In this document: piece by piece, positions 38,368 to 51,899 of the stretch
How positions within the stretch are numbered: the first letter of the stretch is position 1
How the letters are laid out: every line of letters begins with the position of its first letter
NCBI RefSeq assembly: GCF_033807715.1
Contig: NC_084599.1
Coordinates: 8,202,125 to 8,266,124, forward strand
Direction of reading: 5' to 3'
From: Cololabis saira
Lineage: Eukaryota; Chordata; Actinopteri; Beloniformes; Belonidae
DNA length: 64,000 bases
Program-made: the position numbers and the translations under genes
Notes under the pieces: generated by a model
What the model was told of the DNA's origin: nothing
Database searches by the model: none
Seen by the model: only the letters and a program-made list of their open reading frames with translations

Positions 38368-39041
38368 CGACTTAAATTGTGACTTTTGGGGGTGGGTTAA
38401 GCTGATAACTGAAACATCAGCACATACAGTATCATGTCAAGGTCTGTGACATTTACATTGTGAAGCATCGTAGTTTTACTGCACGGACTGTATAATTGAA
38501 AACTGACGATATGGGTTTGGGAGGATTATAGACAGATGCTGTCAAGCTGGCAAAAATAGCAAACTCCTGCTTCCAGAATGTTGTTGTGAAAGGGTCTAGC
38601 AACAATCTTTTCATGAATCTCCCCATGCAGATATGAAACTTCATTTTTCCCTCAGTGCAAGATGAGGAGAAATGCTTTTTAATTCCATCATTTGAACAAA
38701 TGTGGAAGGCAGTTAACAGATGTTGACATTATATGTTTATGTATCGTTCTGGAAAAGACTTAACTGACATACAGGACTTAAAGACGTGGGATTGCCTCTA
38801 CACAATCTTTGTGTGTGGAAGTTAGCTGACTTTCAGTCGGTATGATGAAGCAAACTTATTCTAATGTAATGATCTGCTGGTCCCTTTTAGAACTGAATGC
38901 AACAACGAGTGGGCAGGTGTTTTGATATCATACGTCATTTTGAAGGTTTCGTTCCAACCAGTGCTCCCTATTTTTACTGTCCTATGTTCTGACAGATACT
39001 GGCCACGTTACTTTTTCACTGGTTGTCATCCTTACACATCC
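38368..39041. other. Unique intergenic DNA
   Basis: Nothing recognised. Confidence 0.45.
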
Positions 39042-39845
39042 TATTACCAGGGGTGATAGTAAAAAAAAATCCTGAGCCTGAACTTTTTTTTCCCTGGGAG
39101 GTAAGCGAGCCCCTAAGCCAAGATATATGCCCCGATCAACACAATTGTCATTTTTTGTCCTCTTAAAGTGTAAGTCTGGTGTAAATTGACCCATGGTCCT
39201 GTTGTTCAAGCTCACCACATGCAGCCCATAGAAAACAGAATGAAACACATTTGTTTTGGTGATTTCGGTTAACAGCCTGGAGCCTGGTGACGCGAGGCTA
39301 CAATCAATCTGATTGGCCAAAACCCAAGAGCACCCCCTACACTATTACCGATTGGCTTAAGTATGGCTACTGGTGTGGTTTTGAGTGAAAGCGTCTCTCG
39401 GATCTACGCGAACGTAGTGCTGGGCGGTATGACCAAAAATTTATATCACGGTATTTTTCAAAATTATATCGGTTTCACGGTATATCACTTTTTTTTCTTT
39501 CATGCACAACTGGGTGTTAACCACATTTTCTAATGATTTGGAAAGGAATTGCTGCAGTAAATTGGCTTAGAATGGCCTATTTTACTGTCATGAGGAGGAA
39601 ATATTGTAGAAAAACATTAATGTCCACACTAGTATAAATACAGGTTTGCATGGCCTCACAAAATGATGCCGTTTACAATGAGGTGGCGGCACTTATGATT
39701 CTAATGTAGGGCTGAACGATTTTTTGAAAATAATCTAATTGCGATTCTTTTCCTCAATATTACGATTGCGATTTAATATGTGATTATTTTTTTTCAATGT
39801 CCTGTTCTCATGTGTTTTTCAACTACACAAGCAATAAATCAGTCT

Positions 39846-39981
39846 GTTTCAAGTAGATTTTCACTTGAAATAAGTAGAAAAATCTGCCAGTGGAACAAGA
39901 TTTTTTGCTTGTAATGAGAAGATAAATCTTGTCCCACTGGCAGATTTTCCTACTTATTTCAAGTGAAAATTTACTTGAAAC
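39846..39981. repeat. Long hairpin: 56-bp inverted repeat arms, 24-nt loop
   Basis: The arms 39846-39901 and 39926-39981 are complementary at about 53 of 56 positions. The arm begins GTTTCAAGTAGATTTTCACT. It recurs in teleost genomes as a foldback repeat, as far as I remember. If transcribed it would form a strong double-stranded RNA. It lies inside the composite element at 39048-40943. Confidence 0.85.
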
Positions 39982-40114
39982 AGGTGAAAATTGTCAAATA
40001 AGTTATTTTTCTGGTGTTATTTTTCTGGTGATGACTCTAAATGTTGAAATAGCAGTAAAACCACATTCATTGATGAAATGACATAAGGGATGGAAAGGAG
40101 GGATGGCAGTTTTA

Positions 40115-40180
40115 CAGGGGGGATGATTTGGACCGTTTTTATTTCAGGGGGGATGATTTGGACCGTTTTTATTTCAGGGG
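40115..40180 (+). repeat. 30-bp tandem duplication, 2 full copies plus a partial
   Basis: A unit starting CAGGGGGGATGATTTGGACC and ending with TTTTTATTT occurs at 40115-40144 and, identically, at 40145-40174. A third start (CAGGGGGG) follows and runs into different sequence. Identity of the two copies implies a recent slippage or unequal-exchange event. Confidence 0.95.
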
Positions 40181-40412
40181 GGGGTGCCATCACATCACCC
40201 CTCATCCCCCCTCAACTCGAATACTGCTCACAGGGAACTCAGAACTTCTTCATAAATAACTCAAAAATCCCAGAGAGAAAAAAAAACACCAGCAAGCTAA
40301 CAAACAAACCAATAAAGCTCTGAGTTAACAAAACGTACCAGCAATGTACAACTCGCAGCCCCGCTGTTTTAACCTCTCATCCTCATCAGCTGACGGGCTG
40401 CAGGTGTGGTTT

Positions 40413-40534
40413 AAGGCTGATTTATGGTTCTGCGTTACACCAACGCAGGCCTACGCCGTGGGTAACGCGAAATACGGCGTACCCTACGGCGAAAGCTCCG
40501 CGTCGATTTAACGCGGAACTATAAATCAGGCTTC
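40413..40534. mobile_element. Foldback MITE of the GGCTGATTTATGGTTCTGCG type
   Basis: This is a 122-bp self-complementary element. The left arm AAGGCTGATTTATGGTTCTG is mirrored by AACTATAAATCAGGCTT on the right. The interior is CpG-rich (ACGCCGTGGGTAACGCG). I recognise the ends as a common teleost foldback family. Arms differ at several positions, so it is not a recent copy. It is nested in the composite element. Confidence 0.7.
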
Positions 40535-40949
40535 ACAGCGCCCGCCTCGTACTCCTTGCCGCGCGCAGCTCCTCGCCGACTCCGCGCTCATATATTTAAT
40601 ACATTTATAAAGCCCATATATTTATAAAGCCTCACTTGGCCGAACCCCAACGCTGATGCCATGGTAGATTTAGGTTACACGCGGACACGCGGCACTGTTG
40701 ACTTTTCCCTGCCGGCTCTGCTCACTGGCTAAACAGTCCCCTCACAAACAGGGTCCAGCGGCGCTACGTTCCGCCGCTCCGCGCGGCGCTCCCAACGTTG
40801 TGTGCGCTACTCACCGGTATTACGGTATATAAAAAATTCATATCATAAGAAAAATAAACGGCAAACCTGATTTTATTTTTTTTTCTCGCAAACACCTCGG
40901 TATGCCGGAAATCCGGCATGACGCCGGAGCGCTATCACCCCTGTATTAC

Positions 40950-43900
40950 TGCTGGATATGTTGGCCCTTTTGAGTCACAAGATGAAAACTCCAACAGGAT
41001 GCTATGTTACTACTATGGTGTTTATTTTCCTTCAAACATGGTGTTGGTTATACTCCAGTAACGTCATGACGAACAGAATAATTAACACATATGAATGTGA
41101 TGTTTTACCTTTGAATATACCTTTATTTGAAATGACATCACTGTTGATGTTTTTTTCTTATATATTATTATAGATTTATAGATACCTCTATCCACGTAAA
41201 TGCGATGACTCTCGTGACGAGGGCTCCCCCATTTGTAAGCAAACGCTAAGTATTTTTTCACTTTCACAACAGAAAAAAAACTGTTCACTTTCTTTTCCCA
41301 AACTTTCCTAAAATTAGAACACAATTAGTGATTTATAGTGTTTTCTCACATTTTTACACAAATGATTCGAAATTTAATTTGTTGTGAAGCCGTAAAAATT
41401 CGTCCTCAATCCCTCTAAATGGAAACATCGTCTGAAGACAGTAAATTAAGGGGTAGTCAGCTTTACCAGGGAGCTTTTATGAGATAAAAGTTGTTTTTAT
41501 ACCTGATGCATCCAGTGTGTTTCTTACCTCCAGCATCCACACACACTGGCACAGAGTGGATAAGTGTTCACATTGTGCATCTGACGTTTTGTCTCTCCCA
41601 CGGGAAAATCTAAAATCGATGGCAGCTATGTTAAAGATGCAGCTTGCCATCTGACCTGTCCTCCCCTTGTCTTCATCACAGGCTTTTGGGCTTTCTCTCC
41701 CAATGCCTTTCACCCCTCCCTACTTACATCCTTAAATGATGTGCCAGCGCGCTCTTAACAAGACACAAATTGTATAAGTCAGTCTAGGTGAAGTGAGTCC
41801 TGTATCCTTAGGCTGACAGAGATTATGTGCGGAGAAGTAGCAGGTCAGAGTTCGGACAAAAGACTTGATGCAAGCTCTTTAGTTTCCGAGAAGGGTTATT
41901 GGGAATGCTTAAATGTCTTGGGAGTCGTTTGCCTCTTGATTTTGGAATCAATGATGGGGCTGAAAAGGGAGGGGTGGAAGGTTTCTGTAGCAGAAAATGG
42001 CATTAGAGTTAATGACCAAGTTAGTCCCAGAGGGGTAGTCCATATTAAAGCTATTTCAACAGTGACAGCCCTCACCAAATGACCTGACTGATTAATGACA
42101 AAACGGTGCTCAAAGACGAATAACAATAAGTGTCAGTCAGTTTGAAAGGAAAACAATTATTCGGCAGCCCTTTATTGTTTTTTTTTTCCTTTTTTCTTGC
42201 ATTTTGGGGATGTTATGATATCAAAAAAGCTCAAGACTTTTGATATTATAACATCTTAAATATATTTCAGGTCAATGCTTCTACGTAGACAACTGCAACA
42301 TAAACAAAGCTTACTGATCACTGTTTTAGGCTTACTGATTATTTATGTTTTTCTTTTTGATACAGCCGTTAAAACCAGGGACAAATAGTTGACTCTAGTT
42401 CCCCTGACAGTTCAAAATCTCAAGATACCCAATATTTTATTTATTTAACAAAGTTATGAAACTGAACCAGCAACAAATTATCACATTTAATACGTTTGAT
42501 GATTTATGAAAAGTAACTTTCAAACACAAATGTGTCTGACAATATAGATCCCAGTGTGGATATGAATTTAATCTTTTCTCCTTTTTCTTTAAATCCTCTT
42601 TTATACTTTGTGATGTTGATGTTTCAGAATAGTCCTTCAACCCACTTTAGAGCTGCAGCCACCAGTTGAAAAAATCTTATTGTGCCGGGGATTGTTCTGA
42701 ATGCTGATTGTATCGCGTCTGTGCGGCAGCAGGGGCCCCACCTGATATTTACCTCAGCGAGTGTGCCGGGGTGACGAGGGGGCAAGGCCGCGTCCCACAT
42801 GTACGACTGGAGAGCAGATTAAAGTGTTCTAAAAAGCGACACACTGCAGCCTGCAATGAGAAAAATAATAATGTGGACATGGCCTTCCCTTTATGACAGT
42901 AACAACAATTCTCCAGGGACCAATCTTTTTTATCAATTCCAAAGAGTGATAAACAGCGCACACCCAAAGCCAGAATTGTGTGAGAGGATGTATGGAGTAT
43001 TTATGATGCTTGTGTATCCTGAAGGTGGAGACGACAAAAGCAGTCAAAGAAACTTACATTACGATCAATGATTTTTTTTAATCCAAACAGGTACATTATA
43101 TCTTCTTATTTTATTTCAAAATGAATAACACTAGCTGTACCCTCAAAAAAGTCCTTGAACAAATGAAACAGCAAAAAGAAGACTTAAAAGAGCATTTTGA
43201 AAGAACTGTACATGAAAACAGATTTCTTGCATTTGTCTCTTGTTTCTTCAAGAAATGAAACTGTTGAAACCCGCGTGTCCAATAATCATTAACTTGGATG
43301 ACCAGACATTAAAATAACACTTTCAAGTGAAAGCCTTTCATGTGATTTTTTTTTTATTTATTTATTTTTTACTAAAGCTGCTATGATCAATATTTTCTTC
43401 CTGAACAGAGATTACTATGAATAATGTGAAATGCTTTGAAAGCAGACAGAAATGACCTCTGAAAATCCATAAAGCAAGCAAAAGCTAGACGTCCTCAACA
43501 ATTAAAACAGCTTGTTTGTCGCAATAAAACTGGAGACTTTAAGCAGGAATGGACTAACATGTACTTCTGTCTTCAGTCATTATCAAATTTAGATCCAATA
43601 ATTCAAATTTCAGATTATTTTGGCAAAAGAGATACACACAAAACCACTGGAGTCAAATACGTCAAATAAGGAAAAATTTGAACATTTTATTTTATTTTTA
43701 TAGGGTCTCTTACAATAAACATCTTTTATTAGTGGTTTTCAGAGACCAGAACATGACCCGAGCAAATATTCAAAAAAACCATGGCTAGTAAAAAAAAAAA
43801 AATAAATAAAACTGACCTAGCAGGATAAAAACCAAACAGAAGAAGAAGAAATTCACTTTTAAGAGTAAAGAAACCTCGAGCAGGACCTGATCATGAAGGG

Positions 43901-46900
43901 GAAACCAAATAAATGGCATTGTCCATCTGGGATCTTCACGTAAACATTTAATTTATCATTTATAACTGATAATATTAACCATCTATTGCAACGTAAAACT
44001 GGATAAGCCACAGCTACTGTGTGGGTAGATAGATCAGTTAAGAAAGACTAAAATGTGAATTTTTCACCAAAGTGAACTGGAACAATAACATTTTCAATTT
44101 GATTCTATTATTATCTTTTTTTTTAATTACAATCACATCAAAGAAGATTTACAAAGAAACATTGTTATATTTGTTCAAAAGCTGAGACAGTTTTAAGAAT
44201 GTGTCCATCACATGCTGCAGTCAAAATCTACAGTAATACAGTAGGACAGCACCCTCCGCCATCACGTCTTTACACTTCTATTGACAGCAGCTCGTTTCAG
44301 GGCAAGAAGCCAGCATTTCCTCTCCTCTCGAGCCTGTTCTGCACAGTTTTAAAATAAGGTAGAGTTGGTGAAGCTTTATTGTAATCCAGATCCTGAAATT
44401 TTAAAAAGCTGTTATATCTCCGGAAAGACTGTTACAATTTATGTTCCTACAATTTCTGATTCAGTTATTGTTTCCTAAAAAAATTGTAAAACCACACTAT
44501 ACTCTACCAGGGAAGAGACGTATCTAAAGCAAACTGTAGTAGCTTATTTTAGCTTACTATTTACTCTTAAGGTTACAAAGGCTGAAAAACAAAACAAATA
44601 GCAGAATCCCTTGACAGGTTAATAATATTGTACAAATAATAATGTAGCTTAGTGTAGAGAATGAATGAAGTTGCCTGTTTCAAAACTCAGAATTAGTCAA
44701 TACGGATGTTTATAATTCTGGTGTCAGGCAACTAAAACGTTCAGGGAAGTTATGAGAAGTTATACTTTGCACAATTGCTAAAATGTATTTTCAAAGCATT
44801 CTCGGCCTACGACTTCTATACGTAATGTTTGCAGAGATGCAGCTGAGGTCTCTGGGTGCGACCTTTGAAGAGACATTCTGACTTAAGAGGGAGGTGCTCA
44901 AACCACATACTAAACAGGGATAGTGTCTTTCAAAATTGACCAAAATTGACCAAGTATTTTTGATGCGTCTTTGAGTTTCACATAAATGTAACGATCGAGT
45001 GCCACTTGACTACAGCCGACCACTTACTGATTTGAGTCCGACCAATCTGCAAACTTGTCGTGTAGAAATGTTCCAACACAACTCTGACCTCATGGGGGGG
45101 TTCAAGCAAACATTACATTGTGGATTTTTACAGCCTCCGATTTGCATCGGACACAGACTATTTAAGGATACTGTCTACTGCCTGTGACATGGCGTTGATA
45201 AAAGTAAAAATGTACAAATATATATGTATAATACATGTTCTACAGTGGCCCTAACTATATATGCAATACTGACTTGCTATCAGCCTCCATCTGAATTCCT
45301 CTCTCAATCTCCAAACTCAGAGTGCTGTGGCGAATATCTACTTTAGACAAGACAATAACTACTCGTGAAAAGTTCACACACCATAAAAAAGTAGAAATAA
45401 ATGCCCCTGTCATTCAGCAGAAAAATAGCAGGCTCACTGCTGTTTTCTGTGGAAATGATTTGAGTCACGTAACCAACTTTCTGCTTCATGCACACAGCCT
45501 GAAAACAGAATTTGACCAAAGAATTCTCATTACTTTTTTGTTTGTTTGTTCATTCGCTTTTGTCAAAGATGATTTGATGCGCATACGCAAAATTCCTGTA
45601 ACCAAGCAGGCCAGTGCAGATTCAACGAGCAAATGAATGGCTATTCATTTGTACTGATATTAATAATAATCAACTTGGAAACCAAGCTGAAGCAAGTCAG
45701 TGCCCTCAAATTAGGGCACGCTGAGGCGCTGATGAATGTGCACGCTATACAATGTTAACACAGTAAAGGCATGTACAACACAAAAGCTGCACATCTCAGT
45801 GAGATCTGCGCGCACCAAACACAATAATGCGTTAATCTTTCTCTCATTTGTTTTGTCACAGAATGGTGTAAAATAAACTAGACAACACACTGAGAGAGTG
45901 AAAAAGGAGGTATAAATAGATGTTGTTATTCTGAACCATCTAATGAAACAACATAATATTCCTGACAATGCTTCCTAGCTCTTTTTAAACAAAACATAGC
46001 GCTTTAATACAATCTTTTGTTTTGCCTGTCTTCCTGCTCTATTATTGCAAAGAATTGTAGCTCCTAATCTACAGAGGAACTCACATGCTCGAGATTAAAG
46101 TGGTCACCATAATCAGGCTGCAGATTTTAATTGTAAGAGCTTCTGCTGGCACTGTTTTCTCTCTTATTCTGTCCTCCTTGACAAAAATCTGACAGTGGCT
46201 TTGCATGGCAAACCTGTTTAATGAATGACTAATCCAGGAAGAGCGCATTATGGCAAACTGTCACACACACATTGTACCAATATTAACTTGAATTTACATT
46301 ATCATCCTCTGGTAATGCTGGAATATTTGGATTTCCATTAATGCATGGCCTTTCTGTGTGAAAAGCAAACAGCAGTGAACTAAATCTGTTTCCCCCCTCT
46401 TTTGACTGCATGTTGGTGTTAACACTGTACAGAGGAGCTTTCTTTTTTTGAGATGACAGCTCCAAGGCTTCCACACTCCTCGCAATCAAGCTCACAAACA
46501 AAAGACCCTGCTTGCATTACTCAAAACCTCTTCTCAAGCAGTAGAGCCAAACTCCTATTACACTATTGTACTGGTGCTGTAAATCAAGAAGAACAATAAG
46601 GAGAAGCACAATCACATGAGCTGGCACCATCATCCTTATAACACATGAACCCAAAGAACAATGAGTCAGACACTTGTGTGAAAAAGTATTTTCCTCCTCC
46701 AGTTATTTATTGTGTTCATTTTCAATACTATATTCAATGTTTATATTTTTATTATCCTATTTCTGACACCGCAGACTTAAAAAAAAAAAACATGAGAATT
46801 CAAAAAAGCAGGCATTCCCTGGGTGGCCATCCTGCATGGCCATGAGGTGCAGCAGTCGACAGAAGAGGGAACTGAAAAGGATATACAAAGAATTGACAGA

Positions 46901-47879
46901 CAAGGACGTATAAACAAAGATTTTATACAAATATGAGATTTAACCCTTTAATTCCTGACATGAAATAACACCGCCCCAAAAATCTATTTTTTATTTAAAG
47001 TGTTGATTATATACTGAAATGAAAAACACTTCCAATTGTGTATTGAACAATTATAAATACATTAGATACATTTATGTATTTTTATTTAGTTGTTTATATA
47101 TTTTTTTATATTTGTGTAAAACCTTTTTTATTCTTATTATGAAGGTTGTTCAGAGGTCTCAGAAATCCATGCATCAAATATAATAAATCCAGCATTATAG
47201 GTATAACAATGTCACTCTGTAGTCAGCCCATTTATACAATTACACGCAATAAATCAGCCAACCTCTTAGGCCCATCAATGACAATCAAACAAAACCAAAC
47301 AAAAAACTGTTGTCACACATCCAGAAACACAAGTCTTTTCTAACATGACACCCAGCAGACTAAAACACCAAACTAAGTGCTGATCCAAGTGTTATATATT
47401 CAGAAATTGAAAGCCTTGAGTAGATTGCAATTTACCAACGTACAGTAACAGTGGCATACATACAATTATTACTCCACCACGATCTCTAGTTTGTAGTAGT
47501 AAGAGTGCTTGTTTTTTTTAGATGGCAGGAACTTCAGTTCCAAACATGTTTCAGAAGGAACAGTGACTAAAGCGATATCTTTATGAATTATAGGTCAGAC
47601 AAAAGCAAGTAGGTCTGAAGGTCTGAAATGAGAGGTAACTGTTCTGCTCAAAATATGCAACATATAAGCAACAAAAACTGAGCGTTAATATACCTCAGGT
47701 GACCAAGAATGCTAATTAAGGAAGTATCTGATTTTTATTGAATGCTGCAGTAACTCAAGTCCTAATTCAAGAGGATGGCGGCATATCTGGGCTTTCTGCA
47801 GTTGCTACAAATGAACACCCAGCTGTTCGAGTTTAGTGCTTTTATCCTTTACTGGAACACACCTACCCTAATGGGAGTG
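40950..47879. other. Unique AT-rich intergenic DNA, about 6.9 kb
   Basis: No supported gene and no named transposon. A CpG-bearing patch at 42700-42850 (near GTGACGAGGGGGCAAGGCCG) stands out and may be regulatory. A tandem doublet CAAAATTGAC occurs at 44932-44951. Open frames are 104 codons or fewer and featureless. Confidence 0.45.
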
Positions 47880-48535
47880 GGCTCTTCTAAGGTGACGGTG
47901 CTTCCATCCATTTAAAACAAGAGGCCACTCAACGATGAGAACAGTAAGACATTTATGTGAATCAATTGTTAATGATTCACTGAGTATCTCCTTAAACTAC
48001 GTCAAGTACGGTGCTAACCATTGTGGCTGAAAAACTCCACTTTGGTCTCATCTGTCCACAAGGACGTTGTTCGGATACGGTTTTGTGAACCTCAGTTGTT
48101 CTTCCATGTTCTTTTTAGACAGAATAAGTTTTGTACTAGCAATGAATGGTAATTGTTCAGTCTTCTTTAGATCATGCTGTCATGGTTCTTTATCATTTAA
48201 CATGCTCAGTAAACTCTTTAGGGTTTAATATGTAGCTTATTGGGTTGTTTGTATTTCTCTGAGCATTGCACGGTCTGATCTTTTGGTAAACTTGCAGGGA
48301 CATCTAGTCCTGGGAAGACTGGCCACTGTGTTAAATACTTTCCCCGTGTCAATAATTTTTTCTCACTGTATAACCTTGAACTCCGAATGGTTTGGAAGTG
48401 GCTCAACAAAATTTGCCAGATTGATATGCTATAACAATTGCTATCCCTATTGCTAATATGTTTCCCTCTTGGCACTGTGCTAACAGAAACCTGAATGCTA
48501 CAGAAAATCAAACTGCCAAAACACCAGTTTTGGTA
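47880..48535 (-). pseudogene. Second Tc1-like transposase relic
   Basis: On the minus strand from about 48490 the text decodes, across several frames, as a decayed Tc1 transposase N-terminus. It begins PRGKHISNRDSN, the degenerate MPRRKDISNDLRE-type start, followed by text matching the helix-turn-helix region. At 48033-48068 comes the first catalytic block SLWTDETKVEFF, with its aspartate still present. The nucleotide phrases GAGCATTGCACGGTCTGATC and TTGGTCTCATCTGTCCACAA are hallmarks of the teleost family. The stretch 47880-48030 fits less surely. The C-terminal half with the other two catalytic acids is not recognisable, and no intact inverted repeats were found. Confidence 0.75.
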
Positions 48536-51496
48536 AACACTTCCCTTCCCCAGGAGCTGCTGGCTAGTAGCACATGCTAAAGCCTAGGGAAGCAGTAAGA
48601 GCGTGGTCACCATTGCCCACATTTATTCTTTCCTTTTGGCTCCAAAGCAAACAAATCAATTGGCACGCTGAACAAATGTATTTGTTTTTGTTTGTCTGCG
48701 TTTTCATTTGCCCGAGACTAAGATCCACTTTAATGAGATTATTTTTAATATGTCTTTACTTGTGTATAGGATTACTTTTACACAACATCGCAGTACTTTA
48801 ATGTGATGATACTCTTTATAAGCATTCGCCATCAATTACCTGGACTACTGGGTTATTAATCCTTATACTTATTTTAGGATAGTGGACGCTTTTCACCAGT
48901 CACACATAATGACGAAAGAGCAGGTGCGGAGAGGACATCCATAAAACCGAGACAAGCAGAATGGTGCTGGGGAGACGGAAGAGCAAAGCAGCAAGTTCTG
49001 AAAATTACTGACCCAGCATTTGGAAAAGGCAATGCACAACAAGATGAAAAATGAATGCTTTTTAGTCTGAAAATCCTTTCACCCTCTCACATTCAGCAGA
49101 TCAGATTAAGAGAGAGGTTTAAGAAGATTTTGACACACACAAAAAAAAACTTCTGAGCCATGGGAGGGGGTGAGTTGGGGAAGGTGGTAGGGAGCAGTTT
49201 GTAATTCAGTGGCTTCAGGCGATTCATCACAGAAATTGAGTTTCTAATGCAGCATCTTCTGAATCCCTTTTGCCCTGTCAACGTTTTAATACATTACTTT
49301 GAGAATGTAAATCGTGTTTGAAATTTGGCACAAACTACATTGCTTCTGCTCAACTCACTCTTACAGTGTTACTCATACTAGTCTCACATCATGCACATGT
49401 AATGTACATTCACGCAGATGTGCACACATATTTGCATTATTCAAATATTCATACTAAACCTAGGGATTTAAAGACACATATTTTATAGGAGTATTACTCA
49501 TGTTGTGCAGTTGTTTGTTTTAAGAATAGAAATCTTAAAAAAATAAATGTATAATAAAACAATTAATATTTTCTTGTGGAAAAAACCCTTCATAAATTAT
49601 TGTTGATTATCATAAAGTAAAATAAGCCCCATAAAAATATGACAGGGCATAAGACAGACTAGAGAAACTATTAAATGACATGTATAATATCCCCATGGTA
49701 GCATCCAATCACATCACTGTGAGACTATAAACAGAACAAACAAACATTAGCTCATTACTAAGAAGTTCTTGCATATCACATTAATACAATGTTCTTTTTT
49801 GAAGTCCTCCATTCTAACGCCCGTGTTTTGTGATATCAATGGCTTTTCTTAAGTATATGAATCCTTTGTATTGGCTGCCCATCAACAAGGTAACTCATAC
49901 TTCTGTACCATTATTACCATAAAAGAATATTATAGCATTAGCATCATATTTTTTATTAAACTCTAATCTCTTGGTTACCTGTCTTACTTAGAAGTAACAA
50001 GGTCATTTGGTGTACACCCATGAGATACATTAGACAGCGCTCTTTTCTGCATTTACATGATTCAGTGAAAATCATATGCCACCACAATATTCCTACACCC
50101 CACCGCACCAGCTGAGGGTTAACCTAATACAGATATCAGGCACAGTGCAAGAGATTCATTGAAACATCAATTACTGTTGGTTAACCAATCAAAAAAAATA
50201 AAAGATAAATGGAAAAAAAAGAGTTAAAAAACTGGTGACAAAGAGAGATAAAATGATTCTCAACAACTTTAAAGAAGAACAACAAGAAGCTTTTTATTTA
50301 ATATTTAATTGGATATTAGTTAACAATTTATTCAAGGCAAATCTGACTATTCAGAGAAATATTGCTCTGATTAACCACGACTCAAGGCCTGAATGTTCTG
50401 AAAGACTGAGGAGCATGATATTTGATACCGTTCATGGATTTAGGTATTAAGTTTAATTGGACGATGTTCATGGTACAGACATGTTCAACTGATACAATGT
50501 TCTCTTAGACACACAGTGCATCTTTCTGTCCATTGTTTTTATTAAACATCCATTTAAGATATTAGCTGTTCCACCAGTAATCCGTCGCCAATGGCTATGG
50601 TATATCATATATTCTCAAAGTGATTCAGTTAAGTAAATCAGACGATCAACTACCGTAAATGTGGATTAGCCAGTTGCTTGGTGTCACATGGTGCCCTCTA
50701 GATATCCTTTAGATATCGTAGTAGGAGATCCTGCTTTCTACAGTCAAGTGAAAAAGAAAGTTCACTCTCTTTCAATTCTAGGTTTGTACACATTTGGTCA
50801 TGATAAAAACATATTTGGTCATCAAAAACTCTTAAAATCAAATACATACAAACAAAAATGAACTACAACACACAACACATCACAATGTGTCATTATTTAT
50901 GTAAAAAAAAAAAGCCAAAAAGCATGAAATACATCCTTATTACTTCCATACAGTATTGGTATGGTAAGTAAAACCCAGATGCTTTTTTTCTTTTATTTAA
51001 AGAAGAAAACCCTCTTCCCTATGTGCTTTATGTCCCTAGCCAATCCAAACCAGTCACTAATGATTTTTCTGTATATTCAGTAATCTGAATAAATTAAACA
51101 TGATTAAATTTATGAATGACTAAAAGTGAAATTAAAAAGAAAAAGTAAGTAGCCAAGCAATTAAAGCCGCACAAAAGAAAGGTTTTAGCTCTGCGGGTCC
51201 CTGTATAGGTATGAGGGTTAAGTTGCTTTCCTAACAATGTCCAAGATTTACTTTTTTTCCAATCTCTTGTTTGGATGTTCTCTCATTTTCTCTCTCTTAG
51301 TCACCTCTGCCATCATTTCCACCATGGAACTAGTTTCATCGTTTCATCTTTAGTGCCAAAGAGCTTCTTTTTTTTTTGACCGATGGTAAGTTACCTTGTT
51401 TGGTTTTTGCAAATAGTAGGTATCAGAGAGCATGAGAGCTAGTTTATACCTTAAGGAAATATCCATTCTTTATCCTCCACTTTTCAAACTTTGCAT
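48536..51496. other. Unique AT-rich intergenic DNA, about 3 kb
   Basis: No gene or named repeat supported. Confidence 0.45.
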
Positions 51497-51899
51497 TGAA
51501 GGGGCAGCAGCCAAAAGAGAGAAGCTTAGACCATCCTCTCTTAACCCATATCCTCCTGCCCTACTGGGACAATACTGAACTGGTCACAGGCCAACCAAGA
51601 GATGTGCTAGCATGTCTTAGGTCTGCCCCAGTACTTTCTCTGAGTTCAATATGTGAAAAAACCTCCCTAAGAAGGTAAAGTATCATAATCAGATGCTTGA
51701 ACCACCTCAACTGGCTCTTCTTAATGTGGACGAGTTAAGACTAATCCAAGTCTCTCCCAGTTGACAGAACTTACCACCCCATCGCTCATGGAGAGTCCAG
51801 CCATCCTGACAGGGAAACATTCAGACACTTGTATCTGCGGTCTAATTTTTTCAGTCACTACCCAGGGTTTGTGACCATAGGTGAGGGTAGGAAACTAAA

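Larger units (their letters stand above)
39042..40949. mobile_element. Composite non-autonomous DNA transposon, 1.9 kb, with TATTAC duplications
   Basis: A 12-bp terminal inverted repeat CAGGGGTGATAG (39048-39059), complement CTATCACCCCTG (40932-40943), is flanked on both sides by TATTAC (39042-39047 and 40944-40949). No transposase is present. The interior is a mosaic of other repeat starts: TAGTGCTGGGCGGTATGACC near 39415, AGGGCTGAACGATTTTTTG near 39708, a long hairpin, a 30-bp tandem duplication and a foldback MITE. A CpG-rich segment (40550-40810) also lies inside. The element either grew by serial insertion or captured fragments. The superfamily is unassigned, with hAT-like end sequence but a 6-bp duplication. 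Confidence 0.75.

Noticed and set aside
40413..40534. MicroRNA precursor-like foldback
   Set aside because: Ends and interior match a recurring foldback transposon type and lie inside a larger transposon.
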